A stretch of 9,175 nt of DNA from Chitinophagaceae bacterium (lineage in GTDB: Bacteria > Bacteroidota > Bacteroidia > Chitinophagales > Chitinophagaceae), in the NCBI GenBank assembly GCA_014379785.1, contig JACMLD010000143.1, positions 1 through 9,175 on the forward strand, given 5' to 3'. The notes beneath the pieces are model-generated. The model was not told where the DNA came from and did no database searches. It saw nothing but the letters and a program-made list of their open reading frames with translations. The translations under genes and the position numbers were made by a program. Each line of letters opens with the position of its first letter. Within the stretch, counting starts at the first letter, position 1. Below are positions 1 through 5,525 of this stretch, piece by piece.

Positions 1-1
1 G

Positions 2-589
2 AAGTCAAGGCTGGATGATTCAGTAACCGTTCGCCCTGCAGAACAGTTGGCATTTCTAATGCGTAAACGTTCGGGCGATATCATGCAAAAGATCAGGAAA
101 AATCTGCTTACAGAACTTTTCCTCTGTTTTGTTTTCCTCATTGGTTTTGTATTGCTCTTATTTTATTTCGATCACCTGTATACGATCACGCTCGCTGTGC
201 TTGGGATTATTTTATCGGTATTTTTCGGCACGCTGTTCGGTTCCCTTCATTATAGAATATCAAAATTTGAATCTTCTGCAAAAGACACCAGTCAATACCT
301 TGCTGATTCTATCGGCATCATCGAAACTTTCACGAGACTTTACCTTTTCTTTACGATGATCATGCTGCCTGTTGCATTTCTTACGGGGATGGTCAGTGGT
401 TACTTTGAAGTAATTGCCACTACCGGTGCCAACGGATTCAGCTGGCTGACTGGAATGGCCGTCTATACTACTTGTTTTTTACTTTGGTCTGGCCTCGTTT
501 TTGTTGCGACAAAATGGTGGTTAAAAAAGTTTTATCTCAATCATCTTAACCGGCTGAAAGACGTTCTTTATGAATTAGGAAAGAGTTAA
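2..589 (+). CDS. Four-helix inner-membrane protein, 5' end outside window
   Basis: The reading frame is open from the first codon in the window to a TAA at 587-589, so the true start is probably upstream. In-window candidates are TTG 47, ATG 59 and ATG 83. A charged N-terminal stretch rich in Arg/Lys (including MRKRSG and MQKIRK) is followed by four hydrophobic segments. Counted from TTG 47 these lie at about residues 23-41, 44-66, 98-120 and 134-155. A polar loop separates helices 2 and 3, and the C-terminal tail is basic (KKFYLNHLNRLKDVL). The layout of a cytosolic amphipathic N-terminus plus membrane helices resembles the small membrane proteins that often follow ECF sigma-factor genes in Bacteroidota. 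That is an impression from layout; no catalytic motif is visible. The next gene lies 75 bases downstream on the same strand and may be co-transcribed. Function unknown. Confidence 0.72.
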   Translation, partial: KSRLDDSVTVRPAEQLAFLMRKRSGDIMQKIRKNLLTELFLCFVFLIGFVLLLFYFDHLYTITLAVLGIILSVFFGTLFGSLHYRISKFESSAKDTSQYLADSIGIIETFTRLYLFFTMIMLPVAFLTGMVSGYFEVIATTGANGFSWLTGMAVYTTCFLLWSGLVFVATKWWLKKFYLNHLNRLKDVLYELGKS

Positions 590-664
590 ATAAGCCGCAC
601 CGAATGCCTGTTTAGCGGAAATGGATTAATATTGCGGATATTCCAACAAACTCACCGATGCATC

Positions 665-1921
665 ATGAGAAAGGCATTCTGTTTACTGGCGGCTTATTTA
701 TGTATTTTTTCGCAGGTTGCCTTTTCCCAGCAGCACGACACGATTCCCGAGCCAGCAATTGCCAATCCTGACAGCATACTCAGGATCATCAATATCAATC
801 CATATTTTACTGTTCACGTAGACTCTGTCATCACCTATAAACTCGAGATCAACAAGGATCAGTCAAAGTATTACTGGTTTCTCAGAAATTCTCCGGTTGG
901 TCTTAAAATAAACAAGGACAATGGGATGCTGAGTTTCAAAGCAGAAAAATCTTTTTTTCTCTCCGGAAAACTCAAATATGATGTTGAATATAAAGTATTG
1001 GTAGGCGTGCAGAGTTTAGCCGATTCCAAAGAGAAAGCGGATACCTCGTTCACCATCGTTTTCTACAATACCGATATCATTTCTTCGAAGTTAAAGCCAT
1101 CAGTCAGCACAACACTTTCGGTGGAAGAGGGCGATACAGTCAGTTTCAGGGTGCAATGCGAAAATGGCAGTTTTCCAATCGAACACATCACCTTTTTTGC
1201 AAACACTCCATTGAAAAATTTTACACTCGTCAAGAATTGCGACGATGATTTTACCTGGATGCCACCTTTTGATTTTGTGAAGGAAACGGATTCCGGTAGG
1301 GTAAAAATTCTTTACCTCAGTTTTGTGGGCGTGAACAAGTTTCAGATCCGCGATACTGCCATCGTAAAAATAATCGTGAAGGACGCGCTGAATTATCCCC
1401 TGGCGCAGCAGGATTATAATCTGACTGTCCGCAATGTCAACAGCTATATTCTTCAATTGAAATACAGCTTTGTCCAACTCGACAAGCGTGTGAAAAATGT
1501 AAAGACCACGCGCACCACTTTTGACATTACTGGTTCAACCACTGCGCTGACCGGCAGCATACTTTCTTCGTCCGCCGATGACAAAAGCAAGAAGGTCGGA
1601 CAGGTGCTGCCAAGCGTGGGTGTATCCCTTGTGCCTATAAAGGAGGCTGTGGCACCACAGAAAGTATTTGATCAGAACCAGGCGTCACTCGTGCGCAATT
1701 CCATCAAGAGGCTGGAGTATATGCTGCGCGACAATACACTTATCGGGGAAAGGGATCCGGAGATCGCAAGAAAGACAAATAAGCTCAAGGAAGAATTGAA
1801 ACAGACCCAGATTCAGCTGATAGATGTACCGCTTGAAATTGCAAATAATATGACCGAAGAAGAATTGAATGAATATTTCAACAGTCCGAAAGTCATCAAA
1901 AAATACAGGCTGAAAAAATAA
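665..1921 (+). CDS. Secreted protein with Ig-like/cadherin-like modules
   Basis: Encodes 418 residues from ATG 665. An in-frame TTG at 632 would add 11 residues, but ATG 665 gives a clean signal peptide (MRKAF, hydrophobic core, cleavage near FSQVAFS|QQH), so I prefer it. The mature protein is probably periplasmic or surface-exposed. Residues about 45-135 and 145-240 look like two beta-sandwich modules of the putative-Ig/cadherin-like type. The first has the SPVGLKINKDNGMLSF pattern, like the 'P-GL-D--TG--SG' motif of such domains. The second has FTWMPPFDF followed by alternating strands ending in TAIVKIIVKDALNYP. Residues about 280-330 are Ser/Thr/Gly/Val-rich. The C-terminus (about 338-418) is charged and helical, with a likely coiled coil near RKTNKLKEELKQTQIQ. 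No enzyme motif is seen. The stop codon abuts that of the convergent gene. The exact role is unknown; adhesion or envelope scaffolding is only a guess. Confidence 0.85.
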   Translation: MRKAFCLLAAYLCIFSQVAFSQQHDTIPEPAIANPDSILRIININPYFTVHVDSVITYKLEINKDQSKYYWFLRNSPVGLKINKDNGMLSFKAEKSFFLSGKLKYDVEYKVLVGVQSLADSKEKADTSFTIVFYNTDIISSKLKPSVSTTLSVEEGDTVSFRVQCENGSFPIEHITFFANTPLKNFTLVKNCDDDFTWMPPFDFVKETDSGRVKILYLSFVGVNKFQIRDTAIVKIIVKDALNYPLAQQDYNLTVRNVNSYILQLKYSFVQLDKRVKNVKTTRTTFDITGSTTALTGSILSSSADDKSKKVGQVLPSVGVSLVPIKEAVAPQKVFDQNQASLVRNSIKRLEYMLRDNTLIGERDPEIARKTNKLKEELKQTQIQLIDVPLEIANNMTEEELNEYFNSPKVIKKYRLKK

Positions 1922-2380
1922 CTATTCGCAATTGGTTTTTCTCCGCGTATCGATCAGATACTGAATTTTCCAGACTCCGTTTATTCTTACCATTTGAAAA
2001 GAGTTTACACCGCAATGGCTGAACTGGCCATTGAAGTAAAACTTGTAAGGGGTCCATACTGATGCCAGTGGCCCATCGATTTTAATGCTTCCAAAACTGA
2101 TTTGTTCATCCGCTGCACCGGCAGCAAGTTTACCAATGGATGTCGCGAAATCTTTTACTGATACATTTCTTATCACTGTGCTGCCTTCTTTTGTGCGACT
2201 GATGGTTTGCAACACAGCGCTATCGCCAAATGAGGCTGCAATCTTCGCCGGGTCCGCTTTTTTCATTCCTTCAAACAAAAGATTTACTGCAGTTTTTACC
2301 GAGTCTTCAGTTGATTGAGATTTTGCAGTATTGACGGCAAAAGTCAGGAATGCTGCGATGGCAATAAGTTTCAATTTCAT
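1922..2380 (-). CDS. Secreted NTF2-like / putative lumazine-binding-like protein
   Basis: Encodes 152 residues with an N-terminal signal peptide (MKLKLIAIAAFLTFAV, probable cleavage after NTAKS at about residue 21), so it is likely periplasmic. The mature part has the cone-shaped NTF2/SnoaL-like pattern. An opening helix carries TAVNLLFEGMKKADPAKIAASF, in which a strand with VLQTI follows the helix, then come DGPLASVWTPYKFYFNGQF and a closing SHCGVNSFQMVR-NGVWKIQYL. That last motif is typical of the Lumazine_bd_2-like branch of this superfamily. Such proteins bind small ligands or act as accessory domains; no substrate can be assigned here. The start lies 9 bases after the stop of the arginine decarboxylase gene, so the two are probably one transcript. 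No Shine-Dalgarno is seen in the gap, so translational coupling is plausible. The TAG stop (1922-1924) directly abuts the convergent gene's TAA. Confidence 0.86.
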   Translation of the reverse strand: MKLKLIAIAAFLTFAVNTAKSQSTEDSVKTAVNLLFEGMKKADPAKIAASFGDSAVLQTISRTKEGSTVIRNVSVKDFATSIGKLAAGAADEQISFGSIKIDGPLASVWTPYKFYFNGQFSHCGVNSFQMVRINGVWKIQYLIDTRRKTNCE

Positions 2381-2389
2381 ACATATGTT

Positions 2390-3787
2390 TTACATGTATC
2401 CGAGGATCTTGAGCATGCTTTGTGCGGTCTGCTCTTTTGCATACAGCCAGTCTACCAGCTTGCCGTTTTTGTCGTGACCAACAATGATATGTTTTGGCGA
2501 CGGAATAAGACAGTGTTTTATACCACCGTATCCGCTGATTTGATCCTGGTATGCCCCGGTATGGAAGAAGCCGACGTAGAGCGGCTCACCATTGGTAATC
2601 TTTGGCAGAAACACTTCGTTGATATGTTCTTCCGAATCGTAGTAATCATGACTGTCGCATGTGATGCCGCCCAGCACCACTCTCTGGTATTCTTCCTCCC
2701 ACTTGTTGATTGGAAGCATGAGAAATCTCTCACCGATGCCCCATGTGTCGGGCAGTGTGGTGATGAATGAAGAATCGATCATGTACCAGATTTCGCGATC
2801 GTTCTGCATTTTCTGTCCGATCACACTATAGATATGTGCCATGCTTTCACCGACGGTATAGCTTCCGAATTCTGTGAAGATATCCGGCATTGGGACATTG
2901 TTGCGTTTGCAGGTTGTCTTGATATTGCGAACGATTTCGTTGATCATGAACTGGTAGTCATAATCGAAACCGAGAGAATGTTTGATCGGAAAACCACCGC
3001 CGATATTGATTGAGTCGAGCTCCGGACAGATTTTCTTGAGCTGGCAGTAGAGGTTGATGACTTTGTTGAGTTCACTCCAGTAGTAGATATCGTCTTTGAT
3101 TCCTTTGTTGAGAAAGATATGGAGCATCTTTAGCTGGAACCTGTCTTCGTTGCCTTCTATTTTGTCCACGTAGAATTCGAGGATATCACGCGGTCGGAAT
3201 CCAAGTCTTGAAGTGTAAAAAGGAAAATTTGGTTCTTCTTCAGCGGCTACCCTGATTCCGAGTTTGAAGGGAACTTTTACTGCTTTTTTGTATTGCTGTA
3301 ATTCGTCTTTGTTGTCGAGTACCGGGATGACGTTTTTAAACCCGGTATTGAGAAGGTTGGCTATTCGTTGTGTGTAGGGCTTTTGCTTGTAGCCGTTGCA
3401 GATGATATATGTGTCTTTGTTGACTTTCTTTTTTGCGTAAAGCTTCTTGATGATTTCGATGTCGTATGCGTAAGATGTCTCGAGATGAATTTCGTGTTTC
3501 AACGCTTCTTCAACAATAAATGAGAAGTGGGAACTTTTTGTACAGTAGCAATAATGGTATTGTCCCTGGTATTTGTGTTTTTTGAAAGCTGCTGCAAACA
3601 TCTTTTTTGCCTTCTTTATCTGCATCCCTATTTTGGGCAGGTAGGTCAGCTTCATCGGCGTACCGTATTTGTCTATCAGGCCTTTAATGTCGAGTCCGTT
3701 GAATTCCAGGTAGCCGTCCGTCACCTGAAAACCTTCCTGCGGAAAATTGAATGTCTGCTTTACGAGTTCCTGATAGGTATTGTTCAT
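2390..3787 (-). CDS. speA: Arginine decarboxylase, fold-III PLP enzyme
   Basis: Encodes 465 residues of the alanine-racemase/ornithine-decarboxylase fold (PLP fold type III), closely resembling the arginine decarboxylase of Bacteroidota. The expected reaction is L-arginine to agmatine plus CO2, feeding polyamine synthesis in the cytoplasm. The PLP-binding lysine is probably K84 in YCYCTKSSH. H223 in MLHIFLNKG corresponds to the ring-stacking histidine. The glycine-rich phosphate loop is GGGFPIK (263-269). The usual EPGR motif is replaced by EFGS (306-309). The catalytic Cys-Asp is C377-D378 in GGITCDSHDYY, and GAYQ (411-414) supplies the late PLP-contact tyrosine. It is shorter than E. coli SpeA (about 630-660 residues) because it lacks the extra inserted domains. 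Start is ATG 3785-3787, without a Shine-Dalgarno. It is downstream of the rplT terminator, so it probably has its own promoter, and upstream of the NTF2-like gene. Arginine specificity is inferred from family resemblance; a related amino acid remains possible. Confidence 0.9.
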   Translation of the reverse strand: MNNTYQELVKQTFNFPQEGFQVTDGYLEFNGLDIKGLIDKYGTPMKLTYLPKIGMQIKKAKKMFAAAFKKHKYQGQYHYCYCTKSSHFSFIVEEALKHEIHLETSYAYDIEIIKKLYAKKKVNKDTYIICNGYKQKPYTQRIANLLNTGFKNVIPVLDNKDELQQYKKAVKVPFKLGIRVAAEEEPNFPFYTSRLGFRPRDILEFYVDKIEGNEDRFQLKMLHIFLNKGIKDDIYYWSELNKVINLYCQLKKICPELDSINIGGGFPIKHSLGFDYDYQFMINEIVRNIKTTCKRNNVPMPDIFTEFGSYTVGESMAHIYSVIGQKMQNDREIWYMIDSSFITTLPDTWGIGERFLMLPINKWEEEYQRVVLGGITCDSHDYYDSEEHINEVFLPKITNGEPLYVGFFHTGAYQDQISGYGGIKHCLIPSPKHIIVGHDKNGKLVDWLYAKEQTAQSMLKILGYM

Positions 3788-3826
3788 TGAGCGTTAAGCT
3801 GATTTGTTGTGTTTTGAATAATTATA

Positions 3827-3834
3827 CAAATGTA
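3827..3834 (-). promoter_or_regulatory. Candidate promoter -7 box for arginine decarboxylase gene
   Basis: On the minus strand TACATTTG matches the Bacteroidota -7 consensus TAnnTTTG and lies 39 bases before the ATG. It sits between the rplT terminator and the gene, where a promoter is needed. A TATAAT-like hexamer follows directly. A TTG at the ideal 19-base spacing is not present: the nearest TTTG is only 10 bases upstream, and the expected position falls in the T-rich terminator tail. The call is therefore tentative. Confidence 0.38.
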
Positions 3835-3845
3835 ACTTATTGGAC

Positions 3846-3877
3846 AAAAAAAACGGGTGCGTTTTTGCGCACCCGTT
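3846..3877 (-). terminator. Intrinsic terminator after rplT
   Basis: A perfect 10-bp stem (3852-3861 with 3868-3877) has a 6-base loop and, read on the minus strand, is followed by an unbroken T-run. It lies about 20 bases beyond the rplT stop codon. This is a textbook rho-independent terminator closing the ribosomal-protein transcript and insulating the arginine decarboxylase gene. Confidence 0.9.
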
Positions 3878-3897
3878 AGGTTCTTAAAACCGGAGTA

Positions 3898-4242
3898 TTA
3901 TTTTACTGAACCAACGAGGTTCTTGAAAGTCTCTGGGTTGTTCATTGCGAGGTCAGCCAGTACTTTGCGGTCGAGGTCGATGCCTTTTTCGCTCAGCTTG
4001 TGGATGAACTGAGAATAAGTGAGTCCCTCTGCTCTTACGGCGGCGTTTATACGCGCGATCCACAGGCGGCGATACTCTCTTTTCTTAAGTTTACGGCCTA
4101 CGTAGCTGTAGGTCATACCCTTTTCAACAATGTTTTTTGCTACAGTGAAAACGTTTTTACGCTTGCCGTAGAAACCTTTTGCCTGTTTTAGGATTTTTTT
4201 TCTGCGGGCTTTAGAAGCTACCGCATTTACTGAACGTGGCAT
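3898..4242 (-). CDS. rplT: 50S ribosomal protein L20
   Basis: Encodes 114 residues, the usual L20 length. The N-terminal basic arm (MPRSVNAVASKARRKKILKQAKGF) that threads into 23S rRNA is followed by the family signature around residues 54-70 (KREYRRLWIARINAAVR) and by GLTYSQFIHKL. L20 is needed for early assembly of the large subunit. In E. coli and Bacillus it also represses its own operon by binding leader mRNA. It lies 31 bases after rpmI, and its terminator follows about 20 bases downstream. No Shine-Dalgarno is visible before the ATG. Confidence 0.98.
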   Translation of the reverse strand: MPRSVNAVASKARRKKILKQAKGFYGKRKNVFTVAKNIVEKGMTYSYVGRKLKKREYRRLWIARINAAVRAEGLTYSQFIHKLSEKGIDLDRKVLADLAMNNPETFKNLVGSVK

Positions 4243-4273
4243 ATCTGAAGATTTTTAAAATTAACGGGGATGA

Positions 4274-4471
4274 TTACTTTAAACGAAGGAGTCTTTTTAC
4301 AAAATCAAGGTTTGCATGTGCTACCTCGCCTTTTTGTCTCATGGCTCTTTTGCGCTTTGTTGATTTCTTTGTGAGGATGTGGCGTTTGAACGCTTTCTGG
4401 AATGTAATCTTACCGGTGCCCGTTACTTTAAAACGTTTCTTGGCACTTGAATTGGTTTTTACCTTTGGCAT
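4274..4471 (-). CDS. rpmI: 50S ribosomal protein L35
   Basis: Encodes 65 residues, the normal L35 length, starting MPKVKTNSSAKKRFKVTGTG and containing the conserved HILTKKSTKRKR segment. It is strongly basic, as expected for an rRNA-binding protein of the 50S subunit. The same frame stays open upstream to 4666, but that extension has no L35-like sequence and spans the likely promoter, so ATG 4469-4471 is the start. It is first in a two-gene unit with rplT and is preceded by its own promoter and leader. Confidence 0.97.
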   Translation of the reverse strand: MPKVKTNSSAKKRFKVTGTGKITFQKAFKRHILTKKSTKRKRAMRQKGEVAHANLDFVKRLLRLK

Positions 4472-4584
4472 TTGATGTCCAATTTTCAGTGATACCCTGC
4501 TGGCGGTTTCGCACTGGCGAAACACTTGTGGAGCCTTGTGGGCAAATGCGGGGAACTCCAGGCTCCCGCGTGCCTTTTTTATTG
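4472..4584 (-). promoter_or_regulatory. Candidate structured 5' leader of rpmI-rplT
   Basis: If transcription starts about 7 bases past the -7 box, the untranslated leader is about 113 bases. It holds a perfect 7-bp hairpin with a 4-base loop (4506-4512 with 4517-4523, loop 4513-4516). It also holds a GC-rich stem (4548-4552 with 4565-4569) that can be extended by 4541-4544 with 4571-4574. A 7-bp alternative stem, 4530-4536 with 4560-4566, competes with the GC-rich stem for bases 4565-4566. L20 autoregulates this operon through leader RNA in E. coli and Bacillus, so a similar role is a reasonable guess, but I do not recognise a known L20 leader class. On the plus strand the 4541-4574 hairpin is followed by six Ts and looks terminator-like. 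Confidence 0.45.
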
Positions 4585-4590
4585 GGGTCG

Positions 4591-4620
4591 CAAAGATAGG
4601 GCAAATTGGAGAGTTTACAA
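4591..4620 (-). promoter_or_regulatory. Bacteroidota-type promoter for rpmI-rplT
   Basis: Read on the minus strand, a TTG (-33 element, 4618-4620) is followed after exactly 19 bases by TATCTTTG (-7 element, 4591-4598). This is a full match to the Bacteroidota primary-sigma consensus TTG-N19-TAnnTTTG. It lies 119 bases before the rpmI ATG and downstream of the infC terminator, which explains how rpmI and rplT are expressed despite that terminator. Confidence 0.8.
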
Positions 4621-4745
4621 GGGGAATGCCTGAAAAAAGTTGACGAAACAAAGGTCGTTGCCCCATCTAACTTCCTCGGCTGTACCGGGGAGGGCGGGAC
4701 AAATCGTTCTGAGGTCATGGATATCCATTTTTCAGTTTTTGGGAT
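4621..4745. other. Rest of infC-rpmI spacer; 12-bp palindrome
   Basis: This is the part of the 333-base spacer between the infC terminator and the rpmI promoter. The only structure seen is a perfect 12-base palindrome, ATGGATATCCAT, at 4717-4728, about 97 bases upstream of the -33 element. It could be an operator or chance. Short open frames here have no recognisable protein and cross the promoter or the rpmI start, so they are not annotated. Confidence 0.4.
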
Positions 4746-4784
4746 AAAAAAACCCTCCGCAGACGAAATCGCCGGTGGAGGGGT
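4746..4784 (-). terminator. Intrinsic terminator after infC
   Basis: An 8-bp GC-rich stem (4753-4760 with 4775-4782, one G-T wobble) encloses a 14-base loop that can form a small inner pairing. On the minus strand it is followed by seven Ts. It starts about 20 bases after the infC stop codon. It should end most thrS-infC transcripts, or act as a partial terminator that lowers read-through into rpmI. Confidence 0.85.
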
Positions 4785-4804
4785 ATATTGAAAACTTATT
4801 TTGT

Positions 4805-5404
4805 TTAGTTTTTTTCTGCCTTTTTCTTCTTTTGCGCCTTTGGTGCCCAGATGGCAAGCATTCTCTTGCCTTCCATTTTCGGCAGACCTTCCAGCGTTCC
4901 AAATTCTGACAGGCGTTCTGCAAACTTCAGCAAGAGCAGCTCTCCGCGGTCTTTGAACTGGATAGCACGGCCTTTGAACTGAACGTAGGCCTTTACTTTA
5001 TTTCCTTCCTTCAGGAAGTTTTCAGCGTGTTTCGCCTTGAAGTTAAAATCGTGATCATCGGTATTTGGCGTAAAGCGGATCTCTTTTACTTCGGAGACCT
5101 TGCTGTTGGCCTTCATTTCCTTTTCTTTCTTCTTCTTCTCGTAAAGGAATTTGTTATAGTCGATGATCTTACATACCGGCGGATCTGCCTGCGGGGAAAT
5201 CTCGACGAGATCAAGTTGCTGGTCCTGCGCCATACGAAGTGCATCCTGGATAGGATATACTCCAACCTCCACATTGTCCCCAACCAGGCGCACGGATGGT
5301 ACGCGAATCATTTGGTTGGTACGATGTTCCTGCTGCTGTTCTTTCCGGAATCGAGGGTTAAATGCGCCCCTGGGCGGCCTCGGCGGTCTGGGTGGAAATG
5401 CCAT
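4805..5404 (-). CDS. infC: Translation initiation factor IF-3
   Basis: Encodes 199 residues. IF-3 binds the 30S subunit, prevents premature joining of 50S and checks the initiator tRNA and start codon. The N-domain spans about residues 27-90 and carries the family signature KIIDYNKFLY (79-88) inside PPVCKIIDY. A lysine-rich linker helix (about 88-105) follows, then the C-domain (about 106-190) with VKEIRFTPNTDDHDFNFK and KAYVQFKGR. The first 25 or so residues are a proline/arginine-rich extension (PPRPPRPPR) absent from E. coli IF-3, and the tail is lysine-rich. Start is a plain ATG, not the rare AUU used in E. coli, so start-codon autoregulation of that kind is not indicated. It lies 121 bases after thrS with no terminator between, so co-transcription is likely. 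A purine-rich AAGGGGAG precedes the start. Confidence 0.97.
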   Translation of the reverse strand: MAFPPRPPRPPRGAFNPRFRKEQQQEHRTNQMIRVPSVRLVGDNVEVGVYPIQDALRMAQDQQLDLVEISPQADPPVCKIIDYNKFLYEKKKKEKEMKANSKVSEVKEIRFTPNTDDHDFNFKAKHAENFLKEGNKVKAYVQFKGRAIQFKDRGELLLLKFAERLSEFGTLEGLPKMEGKRMLAIWAPKAQKKKKAEKN

Positions 5405-5413
5405 AATTTGCTG

Positions 5414-5421
5414 CTCCCCTT
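5414..5421 (-). promoter_or_regulatory. Possible ribosome binding site of infC
   Basis: AAGGGGAG on the minus strand lies 9 bases before the infC ATG. It is the purine-rich match to the anti-Shine-Dalgarno nearest this start and supports ATG 5404. Such sites are not essential in Bacteroidota, so the function is uncertain. Confidence 0.45.
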
Positions 5422-5525
5422 CCCTACAGGAGCGTTACTTTTTTTGTTGATAAATTACCCTCAGGGTCAGGGAATTTTTAAAATATGTATTTGCTGGTCT
5501 GCAAAATTCAAGCCCAAACCAGTTT

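Noticed and set aside
594..617. CCGC...GCGG pairing after the first gene as a terminator
   Set aside because: Only 4 bp with a 16-base loop and no T-run.
632..664. TTG start for the Ig-like protein
   Set aside because: It would place 11 polar residues before an otherwise standard signal peptide starting at ATG 665.
3878..3897. A Bacteroidales-1-like small RNA downstream of rplT
   Set aside because: I recall such RNAs occurring near L20 genes, but only about 20 bases separate the stop codon from the terminator, too little for one.
4472..4666. Upstream in-frame extension of rpmI to 130 residues
   Set aside because: The added residues do not resemble L35, which is about 65 residues, and the extension spans the consensus promoter and leader.
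4428..4718. Minus-strand 96-codon open frame overlapping the rpmI start
   Set aside because: No recognisable domain; it crosses the promoter and leader and runs into rpmI in another frame.
5405..5525. Attenuator between thrS and infC based on the CCCTGA repeats
   Set aside because: Only a 4-bp stem is possible and no T-run follows it on the minus strand.
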